Positions 7,371 through 17,130 of a stretch of 64,000 bases of DNA are shown piece after piece; the stretch's first letter is position 1; each line of letters starts with the position of its first letter. Below the pieces are notes generated by a model, which searched no databases, had not been told where the DNA came from, and saw only the letters and a list, made by a program, of their open reading frames with translations. The DNA is from Polynucleobacter sp. AP-Latsch-80-C2 (GTDB lineage Bacteria > Pseudomonadota > Gammaproteobacteria > Burkholderiales > Burkholderiaceae): positions 62,001 to 126,000 of the forward strand of contig NZ_JACVOY010000008.1 of NCBI RefSeq assembly GCF_018882185.1, given 5' to 3'. The position numbers and the translations under genes were made by a program.

Positions 7371-8378
7371 GCGAACGATCGCAATAACGCGGTCACGTTC
7401 GTATTGAACGTCTGTCGAATCGGGCGGGCTACTTTGAATAAGCATTGCCAAGAGGGAAGTTTGTGACTGAATCTGTGAAACTACCTTCTGAGCCAATCCC
7501 AGGTTGCGATCGTATTGGATTTGCACACTGGCAACCCTGCCTTCTTTGATCTGCGTGATAAGTCCATTGATTTTTGCGGGTGAGTATTCATCAAAGAAGA
7601 TAGGGTACCAAGCACCTACGCTGCTTTTCTGAGGATCTACTTGCATCTTAACTGGTTTGGATACGGAGGGATTCTTTTCTAAAGGTAGGTGAAAATCAAT
7701 CCCCGTTTTTTGCATTAACTCTTGATAAGAGATCGGGGGTGTCATCTTGGCTTCATTGGTATTTTCAAGCCAATAAGCCCACGCAGAATTTTTGGCAGGG
7801 TCATAAACTAACTTATATATATGGCTTGGAATAGTGACTCGACCTCTACCGATGCTGCCAGCATTTCCAACCGATCCTGTGTACACAAAAATATCTCCAG
7901 ATACTCGCTTTGCATACTGACGGGTCGGCTCTTCTACATTCTTTGCCCAGATCCCCTGATTATTTTGCCTAGCTTGCGGCATCATGTTTGCTAGCGAGAA
8001 GGACTGAGCCATCGATCTGTCGTTATTCATATCCCCCGCTGGAGCATTGTGACCCCGGTCAAAGCCGCTCCCGCGATAGTCAGAGAGCTGGGCGCGTTCA
8101 GCAAAAGGCAGCCTCGCTTCTTCATAAAACTGGTTGCTTCTTCGAGGGCGCTGCCCCGTAAGACTTTCCCGAGTCAGTTTTTCCACTGCATAAATTGGTT
8201 TTTTGTCTTGAGGGGAGTAGTAAATGGCAAAGCCATCAAAACAAAGATCTCGTCCAAGTTGTAGGCTGCTGGGAGTTTGCTGTCCTGGAAATAAGTCCTT
8301 GCACTCATCAAAAAGGGCAAAGGCGCTCAGGGGCGTCAGAAGCAGGACTAGCAGTAAAAGTTTTCGAAACGATTTCAT
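7362..8378 (-). CDS. Exported DNA/RNA non-specific endonuclease (NUC1/NucA family)
   Basis: A 338-residue protein with a signal peptide (residues 1-21, cleavage near AFA-LF). The catalytic DRGH motif is at 107-110 (H110 general base) and the Mg-binding asparagine lies in ARQNNQGIW (N140), both diagnostic of beta-beta-alpha metal nucleases such as NucA and Serratia nuclease. The fold ends near residue 235. A C-terminal extension of about 100 residues is not assigned. It should degrade DNA and RNA in the periplasm or outside the cell, perhaps as a phosphate or nucleotide source. It is monocistronic as far as spacing shows, with the long gene-free stretch 8379-8919 upstream. Confidence 0.87.
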   Translation of the reverse strand: MKSFRKLLLLVLLLTPLSAFALFDECKDLFPGQQTPSSLQLGRDLCFDGFAIYYSPQDKKPIYAVEKLTRESLTGQRPRRSNQFYEEARLPFAERAQLSDYRGSGFDRGHNAPAGDMNNDRSMAQSFSLANMMPQARQNNQGIWAKNVEEPTRQYAKRVSGDIFVYTGSVGNAGSIGRGRVTIPSHIYKLVYDPAKNSAWAYWLENTNEAKMTPPISYQELMQKTGIDFHLPLEKNPSVSKPVKMQVDPQKSSVGAWYPIFFDEYSPAKINGLITQIKEGRVASVQIQYDRNLGLAQKVVSQIQSQTSLLAMLIQSSPPDSTDVQYERDRVIAIVRLK

Positions 8379-8919
8379 GATCTACCAGTGTAGGGGCTTG
8401 AGCGGTTTTGGAGCTTTCATTTTCCTTGGTCTAGATTATTTTCTAACAGGGCATCAGACTTAAATTCGCTCTAGGGCTAGCAATCAATCGAGATCTAACG
8501 TACCGATCTAAGTTCTAGCGCTCCACTATTCAATCAGAAATCTAGTCCCAATAATGGCTTGTGAGCATTAAGCATGAGCCACTACCGGTAGAAAGTGGAC
8601 TATCCAAAAACACTAGATGTATGGTTTTTCAGGAGCAATTTTCATTCCAAATAGTAAAAAAGTCCGAATTCAGTCACTTTTTTATAGTGTGAAATTAGCG
8701 AGCCCTTACATCTATAAGTTACTGAATTTATTGAATAAAATATAAAGTCTTCGGACTATTCAGGGGAACTACTATAAATCAAGATCAAAAAGTTATTGAA
8801 AGTAGATTCTTTATTCTTGACTAGATATAAGAACCTTCTTAGGATGTCCCATGTTTTTTGAATATTGCGCTGCAACATAAATACAGAGTATGGTTTTTAT
8901 GGAGTGTCGCAAAAATTGA
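8379..8919. other. Gene-free intergenic stretch (541 bases)
   Basis: No convincing coding region lies here on either strand. It contains the divergent upstream regions of the nuclease and the transglycosylase. Visible structure: a 7-base direct repeat GATCTAA at 8492-8498 and 8505-8511; an A/T stem AAAAAAGT (8656-8663) / ACTTTTTT (8676-8683) with a 12-base loop; and a sigma70-like promoter at 8817-8845. A small RNA cannot be excluded, but I see no strong terminator to support one. Confidence 0.5.
8817..8845 (+). promoter_or_regulatory. Sigma70-like promoter upstream of the lytic transglycosylase gene
   Basis: TTGACT (8817-8822) and TAGGAT (8840-8845) are separated by exactly 17 bases, which fits -35 and -10 elements. 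It would give a leader of about 65 bases before the ATG at 8920. A 6-codon reading frame from an ATG at 8899 ends directly against that start. Confidence 0.45.
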
Positions 8920-9876
8920 ATGAGTAAATGTTTATCTAACAATTTGAGTGAGATGCAGGAAGTGCAGCCAGCAGCATTGGCCGCTAAAGAACTGCTTGCC
9001 CACGCTATGGCTCCGGTCTATCGAGTCATTAATGGCATCCTCGTTGTTTCCGTATTCGTAGTAGTTGGCCTTTGGCTCTCTGGAAACGGTACTAATGCCG
9101 GGGCATTTGATTTGGCCCGTCTCCTAGTGCCCGATGAGGCGCGCCATATGGTTTGGAGCAACGGCTTTGGCATGTTGGACCAATATAAGGAATCACAACA
9201 GACCGCTGATTTGCAATCGACCAACTCCGCTAATGTTGTGGGCATTAATAGCGTTAAGCAGCAAACCGTTGCCCTCCTAATGCCTTCAGTGGCGCAGTTG
9301 CAAGTGAAGTCGATCTCCCATTTGGCAGACCGCATTCCCAACTCTAAGATGGATCCTCTGGCCCTCGACAACAACTTGATGGGCTCTATTCACAATCAAC
9401 GTGCCATTGCTGATTTCTACGAAAAGAAATACAGCTTAGATCGTGCCAAGATTGAAGAATACGTTTCTAACACGGTCTTGATTGCGAAAGAAGTCAACAT
9501 TGATCCTGTGCTTTTATTGGCAGTGATTTCCATTGAATCCAATTTCAATCCCAACACGAAGAGTCATGCTGGTGCAGAAGGTTTGATGCAAGTGATGACT
9601 TATGTTCATCGGGACAAGTATGCGATCTTCGGTGGCACTTCAGATGCAGCGAAACCAGAGGTGAATATTCGGGTTGGCGCTTATATCTTGAAGTACCTCA
9701 TTGCTACAGCAGGTTCATTACGTAACGGCTTGAAGTTTTATGTTGGCGCAGCCAATGCAGAAGATGATGGCGGCTATGCAGACAAAGTGATGGCAGAACG
9801 CAATCGTCTGATTGGTATTTGCCAAGACCGCTCTAATAATCGTCTCACTTTGAATGGTAAAGATTTGCGCTCATAA
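8920..9876 (+). CDS. Lytic transglycosylase, SLT domain, membrane-anchored
   Basis: A 318-residue protein. A single N-terminal membrane helix lies at about 36-54 after a 35-residue cytoplasmic stretch. About 110 residues of linker lead to an SLT goose-lysozyme-like domain (roughly 170-310) with the catalytic glutamate E206 in ISIESNFNP and the supporting motif AEGLMQVM. It would cut the MurNAc-GlcNAc bond of peptidoglycan from the periplasmic face of the inner membrane. The usual GLMQ(I/L)MP proline is replaced by Thr (VMT), a mild departure. No operon partner: a terminator follows at 9895. Confidence 0.87.
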   Translation: MSKCLSNNLSEMQEVQPAALAAKELLAHAMAPVYRVINGILVVSVFVVVGLWLSGNGTNAGAFDLARLLVPDEARHMVWSNGFGMLDQYKESQQTADLQSTNSANVVGINSVKQQTVALLMPSVAQLQVKSISHLADRIPNSKMDPLALDNNLMGSIHNQRAIADFYEKKYSLDRAKIEEYVSNTVLIAKEVNIDPVLLLAVISIESNFNPNTKSHAGAEGLMQVMTYVHRDKYAIFGGTSDAAKPEVNIRVGAYILKYLIATAGSLRNGLKFYVGAANAEDDGGYADKVMAERNRLIGICQDRSNNRLTLNGKDLRS

Positions 9877-9894
9877 GATTGCGAGCGCTAAAAC

Positions 9895-9920
9895 AAAGGC
9901 CACCCTGCGGTGGCCTTTCT
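9895..9920 (+). terminator. Bidirectional Rho-independent terminator
   Basis: AAAGGCCACC (9895-9904), loop CTGC, GGTGGCCTTT (9909-9918) is a perfect 10-bp stem between the convergent transglycosylase and FKBP genes. Confidence 0.88.
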
Positions 9921-9951
9921 ATTTTGAGCATCTGAGCTCAAATCGTTTTGC

Positions 9952-10299
9952 TTAGTTCACGCCATGCAGCTCAACATCAAAGACTAAGGTCGCGTTTGGT
10001 GGAATCACGCCACCAGCACCACGAGCACCATAGCCCATCTCGGATGGGATGATGAGTGTACGTTTGCCGCCAATCTTCATGCCGGCCACACCTTCGTCCC
10101 AGCCTTTGATGACATGACCTGCGCCCAAGGGGAAGCTAAAGAGTTGACCGCGATCCAAGGAGCTATCAAATTTTTGACCCTTGTGGTCTGCTGCTTTTTC
10201 GTCGAAAAGCCAGCCTGTGTAATGCACATCAACGTGATTACCAGCCGTAGCTTCTTTGCCATCGCCAACGACAGTATCAATTTTTTGGAGTTCGCTCAT
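9952..10299 (-). CDS. FKBP-type peptidyl-prolyl cis-trans isomerase
   Basis: A 115-residue single-domain FKBP. It shows [40 protein letters not shown] and the terminal [12 protein letters not shown], with the conserved active-site aromatics (Y, F, W, F) all visible. No signal peptide is present, so it is a cytoplasmic foldase speeding proline isomerisation. AGGA lies 6 bases before the ATG. It is convergent with the transglycosylase gene across the shared terminator and divergent from the hypothetical gene at 10381. Confidence 0.93.
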   Translation of the reverse strand: MSELQKIDTVVGDGKEATAGNHVDVHYTGWLFDEKAADHKGQKFDSSLDRGQLFSFPLGAGHVIKGWDEGVAGMKIGGKRTLIIPSEMGYGARGAGGVIPPNATLVFDVELHGVN

Positions 10300-10380
10300 G
10301 ATTTTCCTATTTCAAATAAAAATGACTGACTAGTATATTCTGAGCCTTATTGATTATCCAGGCGCAAGCCTCATTTACGT

Positions 10381-11397
10381 ATGTCGAATTTTTGGCCTCA
10401 TTCTGCCTATAAAACCTTAGCAATTAGCTCGGATGGGCAATTGTTAGTTACAGACGACTTTTTGCGAACCTACCTTCAGAGACCAGAATTAAGCTTGGTA
10501 CCTGAGTCTTGTGAGGCAGAGCAAGCGCTACATCAACGTTTGACCCTAGATCCTCGCGCTGAGCTCACTGAGCAAGAAATAGCCACTATGGCGGATGTGG
10601 ATATTCAGGAGAACTATCGCGTATGGCTGCGTTATCGTGCGCGCCTTTTGGCTGCTAGTTCCCTCGAGAGTTTTTACATGAGTTTATTTAAGGGCGCTGG
10701 CGTTGATGTGCCACCGCTTTTTGTATCTCAGCTTGCCCAGATTTTTGTGCGCCATATATTGGGTGAAGAGCCCCATCCCTTAGAGGCAAGAATGGGGGAA
10801 TTATTTTTTAGAACTCAAAAGATTAGCGTTCTAGATGAGAGCATTGTGATGGGCGCAGATGATGAGGTGGTAGCGCGCAATGCCCAGGGAGGCGAGACCG
10901 GGAATATTTTGGACTTGCTCAAAGGGAAGTCCATGGCAATGAGGTCCGCAGATTTGGATGTATTGCATGAGGGCAATGCCCAAGAATATTGGACGAGAGA
11001 TGAGGATTTTGATTTAGCAGTGCAACTGAACTTTGGGCACGAGCCAATTAACTATTTTTCTCGTCTACTAGAAAAGTGGATCCTCCACTTTTTGGGTGTA
11101 CAAGTTCGCATTACGCCAATGCAACAAATTCAAGATCCTAAATGGTCTTGGCATGTCGGTTTAGATGCAGCGGCCACCGAGATTTTAAATAAGCTCTACA
11201 ACAAAGATGTCGTGGATGCGGATGAGCTAGAAAAAATTATTTGCTTGTTTCGCTTAGACTTTATTGATGAGGCTGCGGTCACCAAAGTGCAGGCAGGAAA
11301 GCCAGTCTATATGGCGATTGCCATGAACGAGCAACAACAGCTCAAGTTAAAACCTCAAAACCTATTATTTAATTTACCGCTAGCAAAAACGTCTTAG
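10381..11397 (+). CDS. Conserved hypothetical protein (DUF6352-like)
   Basis: A 338-residue soluble protein without signal peptide or membrane helix. It opens with NFWPHSAYKTL and has long helical, acidic stretches. I recognise it as a conserved betaproteobacterial protein that I believe is filed under DUF6352, but no catalytic motif is visible and no function can be proposed. It follows the divergent FKBP gene by 81 bases. Its last 4 bases overlap the end of the convergent MFS gene, so it probably has its own transcript. Confidence 0.6.
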   Translation: MSNFWPHSAYKTLAISSDGQLLVTDDFLRTYLQRPELSLVPESCEAEQALHQRLTLDPRAELTEQEIATMADVDIQENYRVWLRYRARLLAASSLESFYMSLFKGAGVDVPPLFVSQLAQIFVRHILGEEPHPLEARMGELFFRTQKISVLDESIVMGADDEVVARNAQGGETGNILDLLKGKSMAMRSADLDVLHEGNAQEYWTRDEDFDLAVQLNFGHEPINYFSRLLEKWILHFLGVQVRITPMQQIQDPKWSWHVGLDAAATEILNKLYNKDVVDADELEKIICLFRLDFIDEAAVTKVQAGKPVYMAIAMNEQQQLKLKPQNLLFNLPLAKTS

Positions 11398-12587
11398 AGA
11401 GCCGCTTGTTTTCGATGGTAATTGCTGAGCCAGATTAAGGCTGCGGCGGTGATGATGACGGGGATCAATGAGCCCAGATTCAGAATGCTCCAGCCTTGAG
11501 AGGTAATCAACGCGCCTGAGCCAAAAGAGGTAAAGGCCATTGTCCCAAAAACAAAGAAATTAATAGCCGCTTGTGCTTTGTCTCGCTCATTCGGTTTGTA
11601 GGCGGTCATCGCTAAAGAGGTGGAACCGGTGAATAAAAAATTCCAACCTATACCGAGTAAAAAGAGCGCAATAAAAAATTGATGCAGGTCGGTGCCTGTC
11701 AGTGCAATAGAGATGCAGATGAAATTGAGCACTACGCCGACACTCATAATTTTGAGGGCGCCAAAACGTTGAATTAAGGAACCTGTGAAGAACCCAGGCG
11801 CAAACATTCCGATCACATGCCACTCCAGAACAAGAGCGGTATCGGAAAACGGAAGTCCGCAGATTTGCATGGCCAAAGGGGTTGCTGCCATGAGTAAATT
11901 CATGACGCCATAGCCTAAAGCTGCGCCAATGACGGCCACCATAAAGACAGGCTGCGAGAGGATTGTCTTGAGACTTCTGCCATCTGAAAGATGGTGCTGA
12001 GTTTTAAATTCCTCAGGAAAGTGAATAAATTGCATGACCCCTATGCCGATAAACGCAGCAATGGATAGTGTGAGATACGCCCCCAGAAACGCGGTATCAA
12101 ATAAGTCTCTTGTCCACGACGCCAAATTAGGCCCAATGACTGCTCCCAGAATTCCACCAGCCAAAACCCAGGAAACGGCTTTGTCTCGTTGGCTCGCTTC
12201 AGTGAGTTCGGCTGCTGCAAAGCGATAGAGCTGACCATTAGCGCTGTAATAACCAGCTATAAAGGTACCTGCCGTTAAAAGCCAAAAGTTTTTAGTGACA
12301 GCAGCATATGCGCAAAGTAGGGCTGAGAACATCGCAACCAGTAAGCCGAGCTGAAAAGAGATCTTGCGCCCAAAATAATTTTGCGATTTGGCAACAATCG
12401 AAGTAGAAAATGCTCCGCCAACGACATAACCCATGACAGGTAGGGTAGCCATCCAGCTAACCGGCGCCAAACTAAAGCCAACTAGGCCATTAATGGCGAT
12501 GAAGGTGACGTTATTGGTGAGAAATAGGCCTTGGCAGACGATGAGTAAAACAAGGTTTTTATTTAGTAAAGGGTGTTTGCTAGCCAT
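11394..12587 (-). CDS. MFS transporter
   Basis: A 397-residue protein with about 12 hydrophobic helices in two halves, separated by a polar loop near residue 195 (FPEEFKTQHHLSDGRSLKT). The loop between helices 2 and 3 carries KSQNYFGRKISFQLG, the MFS motif A position (GRK kept). Several members of this branch are annotated only as MFS permeases in betaproteobacteria. The substrate and direction cannot be read from the sequence. The gene stands alone, convergent with the hypothetical gene at 10381 and divergent from icd, 238 bases away. Confidence 0.85.
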   Translation of the reverse strand: MASKHPLLNKNLVLLIVCQGLFLTNNVTFIAINGLVGFSLAPVSWMATLPVMGYVVGGAFSTSIVAKSQNYFGRKISFQLGLLVAMFSALLCAYAAVTKNFWLLTAGTFIAGYYSANGQLYRFAAAELTEASQRDKAVSWVLAGGILGAVIGPNLASWTRDLFDTAFLGAYLTLSIAAFIGIGVMQFIHFPEEFKTQHHLSDGRSLKTILSQPVFMVAVIGAALGYGVMNLLMAATPLAMQICGLPFSDTALVLEWHVIGMFAPGFFTGSLIQRFGALKIMSVGVVLNFICISIALTGTDLHQFFIALFLLGIGWNFLFTGSTSLAMTAYKPNERDKAQAAINFFVFGTMAFTSFGSGALITSQGWSILNLGSLIPVIITAAALIWLSNYHRKQAAL

Positions 12588-12825
12588 GGGTCTGAGTTTA
12601 CGGTGAAATAAGCAATCTCGTCGGCTTGGTGGATTCCCTTACATTGGCTCGTTTGGGCAGCTTTAAGGTGCAAATAGGGCAATTTTGCCAATCCCTATGA
12701 TTTAAAATAATAGACTCGCCTCATTGGCAAAAGGGGCTGCTAAAAGCGGCTTGCAAAATGCAGAAGGTGAGACTGGCAGGGTAAATACCTGACTCTGTAA
12801 ATTTATCAATATCGAGGAAAGATTA

Positions 12826-15060
12826 ATGGCTTCAGAGAAATCAAAGATTATTTACACGCTGACAGATGAGGCGCCTCTTTTGGCAACTTGCGCATTTCTG
12901 CCAATCATTCGTACTTTTACAGCGCCTGCTGGAGTAGAAATTGTGAAGAGCGACATCTCTGTTGCTGCACGTATCCTTGCTGAGTTCCCCGAGTTTTTAA
13001 CTGATGAGCAAAAAGTTCCAGACAATTTAGCTGAACTAGGCAAGATGACTTTAATGCCTGATACCAACATTATTAAGTTGCCAAATATTAGCGCCTCTGT
13101 GCCACAACTATTGGCAGCGATCAAAGAATTGCAAAGCAAGGGTTACAAGATCCCGAATTTCCCGGATGATCCTAAAAACGACGAAGAGAAATCGATTCGT
13201 ACGCGTTACTCTAAGTGCCTCGGTAGTGCTGTAAACCCAGTATTGCGTGAAGGAAACTCAGATCGTCGCGCTCCAAATGCCGTTAAGGGTTTTGCTCGCA
13301 AGCATCCACATTCCATGGGGGTGTGGAGCCAAGCTTCCCGCACCCACGTATCTCATATGCATGGTGGCGACTTCTACGCTGGCGAAAAGTCAATGACGAT
13401 GACTAAAGCATGTGACGTGAAGATGGATTTAGTGACTAAGAGCGGCAAGACCATCGTTTTGAAGCCAAAGGTCTCATTATTGGCTGGCGAAATTATTGAC
13501 AGCATGTATATGAGCAAAAAAGCATTATGCGAATTCTATGAAAAAGAAATCGACGATGCCTATAAATCTGGAATGATGCTGTCCTTGCATGTGAAGGCCA
13601 CCATGATGAAGGTGTCTCATCCAATCGTGTTTGGTCACGCTGTAAAGATTTTTTACAAAGATGCTTTTGAAAAGCACGCTAAGTTATTCGAAGAGCTGGG
13701 CGTAAATGCCAACAATGGTATGAGCAGCTTGTATGAAAAGATTAAGACTTTGCCAGAGTCTAAGCGCGAAGAAATTATTCAGGACTTGCATGCTTGCCAT
13801 GAACACCGTCCAGCCTTGGCAATGGTGGATTCAGCAAAGGGTATTACCAACCTGCACTCTCCAAGCGACGTGATCGTAGACGCATCCATGCCTGCCATGA
13901 TTCGTGTAGGCGGAAAAATGTGGGGCGCCGATGGTCGTCTACATGACACTAAAGCAGTGATCCCAGAAAGTACCTTTGCTCGTATTTATCAAGAAATGAT
14001 CAATTTCTGCAAGACGCATGGCAACTTTGATCCAACTACGATGGGGACAGTACCAAACGTTGGCTTGATGGCTCAACAGGCTGAAGAGTACGGCTCACAT
14101 GACAAGACTTTTGAGATTCCTGAAGCAGGAGTAGCTCGCATCGTTGCTGATGACGGCACTGTTTTGCTGGAGCAAAATGTAGAAGAAGGTGACATCTGGC
14201 GTATGTGCCAAGTAAAAGATGCCCCAATTCGTGACTGGGTCAAATTGGCTGTTAATCGTGCACGCCTCTCCAAGACTCCAGCAGTGTTCTGGTTGGATGA
14301 ATACCGTCCGCATGAAGCTGAGTTGATTAAGAAGGTAAATACCTATCTAAAGGATTACGACCTCAATGGTGTAGACGTGCAAATCATGTCTCAAACCCGT
14401 GCGATGCGTTACACCTTAGAGCGCGTGATTCGTGGCAAAGATACGATTTCTGTAACCGGTAACATCTTGCGTGACTACCTCACAGACTTGTTCCCAATTA
14501 TGGAACTCGGAACCAGTGCGAAGATGTTATCTATCGTGCCTTTGATGGCTGGTGGTGGTCTCTTTGAAACAGGCGCTGGTGGTTCAGCTCCTAAACACGT
14601 TCAACAGTTAGTCGAAGAAAACCATTTGCGTTGGGATTCTCTTGGTGAGTTCTTGGCATTAGCCGTATCTCTCGAAGATATTGGTGATAAGACAGGTAAT
14701 GCCAAAGTCAAAATCTTAGCGCGTACTTTGGATGAAGCTACTGGTAAGTTATTGGATAACAATAAGTCACCTTCACCACGAACTGGCGAGTTGGATAACC
14801 GTGGTAGTCAGTTCTATCTCGCCATGTATTGGGCCGAGGCATTGGCCGCTCAATCAGAGGACAAAGAGTTGCAGGCTTACTTTGCACCTTTGGCCAAAGT
14901 ATTGGCTGAGAACGAGAAGAAGATTACTGACGAACTCAAATCCGTTCAAGGTAAACCAGCTGACATTGGCGGCTACTTTGTGGCAGATCCAGAGAAGTGC
15001 AAAGCGGTAATGCGTCCAAGTGCCACCTTTAATGCTGCGTTAAAAGCAGCAAGAGCCTAA
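12826..15060 (+). CDS. icd: Isocitrate dehydrogenase, NADP-dependent, monomeric type
   Basis: A 744-residue protein matches the length of monomeric (type II) isocitrate dehydrogenase. It has the family opening [15 protein letters not shown] and the conserved stretches [32 protein letters not shown] and [21 protein letters not shown]. It oxidatively decarboxylates isocitrate to 2-oxoglutarate with NADP in the cytoplasm. AGGAAAG lies 6 bases before the ATG. The 238-base leader has a weak TTGCCA (12685) N17 TAATAG promoter candidate. It is monocistronic and followed by a strong terminator. Confidence 0.96.
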   Translation: MASEKSKIIYTLTDEAPLLATCAFLPIIRTFTAPAGVEIVKSDISVAARILAEFPEFLTDEQKVPDNLAELGKMTLMPDTNIIKLPNISASVPQLLAAIKELQSKGYKIPNFPDDPKNDEEKSIRTRYSKCLGSAVNPVLREGNSDRRAPNAVKGFARKHPHSMGVWSQASRTHVSHMHGGDFYAGEKSMTMTKACDVKMDLVTKSGKTIVLKPKVSLLAGEIIDSMYMSKKALCEFYEKEIDDAYKSGMMLSLHVKATMMKVSHPIVFGHAVKIFYKDAFEKHAKLFEELGVNANNGMSSLYEKIKTLPESKREEIIQDLHACHEHRPALAMVDSAKGITNLHSPSDVIVDASMPAMIRVGGKMWGADGRLHDTKAVIPESTFARIYQEMINFCKTHGNFDPTTMGTVPNVGLMAQQAEEYGSHDKTFEIPEAGVARIVADDGTVLLEQNVEEGDIWRMCQVKDAPIRDWVKLAVNRARLSKTPAVFWLDEYRPHEAELIKKVNTYLKDYDLNGVDVQIMSQTRAMRYTLERVIRGKDTISVTGNILRDYLTDLFPIMELGTSAKMLSIVPLMAGGGLFETGAGGSAPKHVQQLVEENHLRWDSLGEFLALAVSLEDIGDKTGNAKVKILARTLDEATGKLLDNNKSPSPRTGELDNRGSQFYLAMYWAEALAAQSEDKELQAYFAPLAKVLAENEKKITDELKSVQGKPADIGGYFVADPEKCKAVMRPSATFNAALKAARA

Positions 15061-15081
15061 TCCTGTATTTAGGTAACTAGC

Positions 15082-15111
15082 AAAAAGGCAAACTCTCGGG
15101 TTTGCCTTTTT
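15082..15111 (+). terminator. Rho-independent terminator after icd
   Basis: AAAAAGGCAAAC (15082-15093) pairs perfectly with GTTTGCCTTTTT (15100-15111) around a 6-base loop. It lies just upstream of the BLUF gene and separates it from icd. Confidence 0.88.
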
Positions 15112-15126
15112 CTTGGATGGATTCAT

Positions 15127-15534
15127 ATGCCAAAGCAAAAAGATCTTATTGAGCTCAGTTATCTGAGCGTGGCAGTTTCAGATATGTCCTTCTTGGGGCT
15201 GATGCGCCTATTGGAGGCTGCTAGAGCTTTTAATCAAAAGCATGGGATTACTGGCATATTGTTCTATGACAACCAAGAGTTTGGACAGGTCATTGAAGGC
15301 GAGCGCACGAGTGTGATGAAGGTTTGGAAGCGCATTCAGGATGATAAGCGGCATCACCGCATTGAGCTATTAGAAATTCGTGACATTACCGAGCATACCT
15401 ATCCTGATTGGCTATTGCGCTTTTACGGTGGCGAAAGCTTGACCAAGGACTATCCCGCCTTAGCTCAAATGGTTGGAGGGATGGATAAGTTCAGTCTGGC
15501 CTTATTAAATAAGATGCGCGAGACAGAACGTTGA
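15127..15534 (+). CDS. BLUF-domain blue-light sensor protein
   Basis: A 135-residue stand-alone BLUF protein. Aligned by a constant offset of 9 to AppA, the flavin-network residues are all kept: Y12 (AppA Y21) in ELSYLS, N36 (N45) in FNQKHGITG, Q54 (Q63) in EFGQVIEG and W95 (W104) in PDWLLRF. The semi-conserved methionine (AppA M106) is Leu97. BLUF domains bind FAD and change hydrogen bonding at this Gln in blue light. With no output domain it must signal through a partner protein. It lies 56 bases upstream of msrP and may share a transcript with it. Confidence 0.93.
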   Translation: MPKQKDLIELSYLSVAVSDMSFLGLMRLLEAARAFNQKHGITGILFYDNQEFGQVIEGERTSVMKVWKRIQDDKRHHRIELLEIRDITEHTYPDWLLRFYGGESLTKDYPALAQMVGGMDKFSLALLNKMRETER

Positions 15535-15590
15535 GCAATTAATTGCTAACAGTAGCAAAATAGCCTTATTACTTCTGCTGAAGGATTTGT

Positions 15591-16553
15591 ATGCGCTATT
15601 TCGACCCCAAAATTCTTGCTAGTGAAATTACCCCTCAAGCGGTTTTTGAGAATCGTCGTGATTTGATTAAAGTGGCTGCTGCCGGTGCTTTTGGATTAGC
15701 TCTTGCGCCATGGTTTTCAAGAGAGGCGTTAGCAGCAAATTCTGATAAACTCGCTGCCACGCTCAATCCTGCTTATGCCGCTAAAGATGAACTGACTCCC
15801 GCAAAGTACGTAACGAGTTACAACAATTTTTATGAGTTCGGTACAGATAAGTCCGATCCAGCAGCCTATGCCAATACTTTGCAAACTCGACCATGGACTG
15901 TGTCGATAGAGGGTTTGGTTAAAAAGCCAGTAACACTGGATATAGATGATTTATTAAAGTTGGCACCAATGGAAGAGCGTATCTATCGGATGCGTTGTGT
16001 TGAAGGGTGGTCTATGGTTATTCCATGGGATGGCTACTCTTTATCTAAACTCATTAGCAAGGTGGAGCCATTGGGTTCTGCCAAGTTCGTGGAGTTTATT
16101 TCTCTAGCTGATCGCAAGCAAATGCCTGGCGTGAAGAGCAATATTATTGAATGGCCGTATCGCGAAGGTTTACGCATGGATGAGGCGATGAACCCATTAA
16201 CCCTCCTTACCTTTGGTTTGTATGGAGAGGTATTGCCGAAACAAAATGGTGCCCCAGTACGTATTGTGGTTCCTTGGAAGTACGGATTCAAAAGCGCTAA
16301 ATCGATTGTGAAAATCCGTTTTACCGAAGAGATGCCTAAAACGAGTTGGAGTCAGTTTGATGCGCGCGAATACGGCTTTTATTCCAACGTCAATCCACAA
16401 GTGGATCACCCTCGCTGGAGTCAAGCAAGCGAGAGAAGAATCGGCGATGCAAAAGGCGCGTTTGCTCCGAAGATTAAGACTCAGATGTTCAATGGATACG
16501 GTGATCAAGTAGCTAGCATGTACTCTGGCATGGACTTGAAAAAGTTTTACTAA
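15591..16553 (+). CDS. msrP: MsrP, periplasmic protein-methionine-sulfoxide reductase (molybdenum)
   Basis: A 320-residue member of the sulfite-oxidase fold. It has a Tat signal (RRDLIK, RR at 22-23) followed by a hydrophobic run and an ALAA cleavage region. C136 in RMRCVEGWS is the molybdenum ligand. Later motifs [16 protein letters not shown] and GFYSNVNP are typical of MsrP/YedY. It repairs oxidised methionines of envelope proteins, receiving electrons from quinone through MsrQ. MsrQ is usually the next gene but here lies 7.2 kb downstream (23762). The lipocalin gene follows after 3 bases. Confidence 0.95.
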   Translation: MRYFDPKILASEITPQAVFENRRDLIKVAAAGAFGLALAPWFSREALAANSDKLAATLNPAYAAKDELTPAKYVTSYNNFYEFGTDKSDPAAYANTLQTRPWTVSIEGLVKKPVTLDIDDLLKLAPMEERIYRMRCVEGWSMVIPWDGYSLSKLISKVEPLGSAKFVEFISLADRKQMPGVKSNIIEWPYREGLRMDEAMNPLTLLTFGLYGEVLPKQNGAPVRIVVPWKYGFKSAKSIVKIRFTEEMPKTSWSQFDAREYGFYSNVNPQVDHPRWSQASERRIGDAKGAFAPKIKTQMFNGYGDQVASMYSGMDLKKFY

Positions 16554-16556
16554 GCG

Positions 16557-17111
16557 ATGAAAAAAATTCACCTAGTTTTTTTAGGAATGGCCTTCGCGCT
16601 GCTCCACATCCATGCGCAGGCACAAGCGAATGACGCACCAGTGAAAACGATTGCATCTCTGGATGTCCCGCGTTACTTGGGTACTTGGTATGAGATTGCA
16701 AAATTTCCAAATTGGTTTCAGAAAAAATGCGTTGGCGATACAAAAGCGGTTTACTCATCAAGGTCAGATGGAAACTTACGTGTATTGAATAGTTGCAAGC
16801 AAGCCGATGGAGAAACTTCTGAGGCTGAAGGTACTGCACGTCAGATTGGCGCTAAGGATTCTCCTAAGCTAGAGGTGCGTTTTGCACCAGCATGGCTATC
16901 CTTTATTCCGATGGTGTGGGGCGATTACTGGGTAATTGATTTGGATTCTCAGTATCAGATAGCGGCAGTCAGCGATCCCAAGCGTGAATACCTTTGGGTG
17001 CTCTCTAGAACTCCTCAATTAGATCCGAAGGTCTATGATGATTTATTACGGCGCCTACAGGCACAGCAATTTGATGTGCGCAAGTTAGAGCTCACTCCGC
17101 AAAAAAATTAA
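16557..17111 (+). CDS. blc: Blc-type lipocalin, periplasmic
   Basis: A 184-residue bacterial lipocalin. A signal peptide (1-24, AQAQA-ND) is followed by the lipocalin GxW motif in YLGTWYEIAKFP, then DYWVIDLD and WVLSRTP, all typical of Blc. Unlike E. coli Blc there is no lipobox cysteine at the signal peptide end, so the protein should be soluble in the periplasm rather than anchored to the outer membrane. It starts 3 bases after the msrP stop and is translationally linked to it, pointing to a role in handling oxidised or lysolipids during envelope oxidative stress. Confidence 0.9.
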   Translation: MKKIHLVFLGMAFALLHIHAQAQANDAPVKTIASLDVPRYLGTWYEIAKFPNWFQKKCVGDTKAVYSSRSDGNLRVLNSCKQADGETSEAEGTARQIGAKDSPKLEVRFAPAWLSFIPMVWGDYWVIDLDSQYQIAAVSDPKREYLWVLSRTPQLDPKVYDDLLRRLQAQQFDVRKLELTPQKN

Positions 17112-17130
17112 GAAACAGAATTCAGTAAAC

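Noticed and set aside
8049-8463. Small plus-strand frames opposite the nuclease gene
   Set aside because: Three overlapping frames lie antisense to the signal peptide and DRGH region of the nuclease and have no motif or ribosome site.
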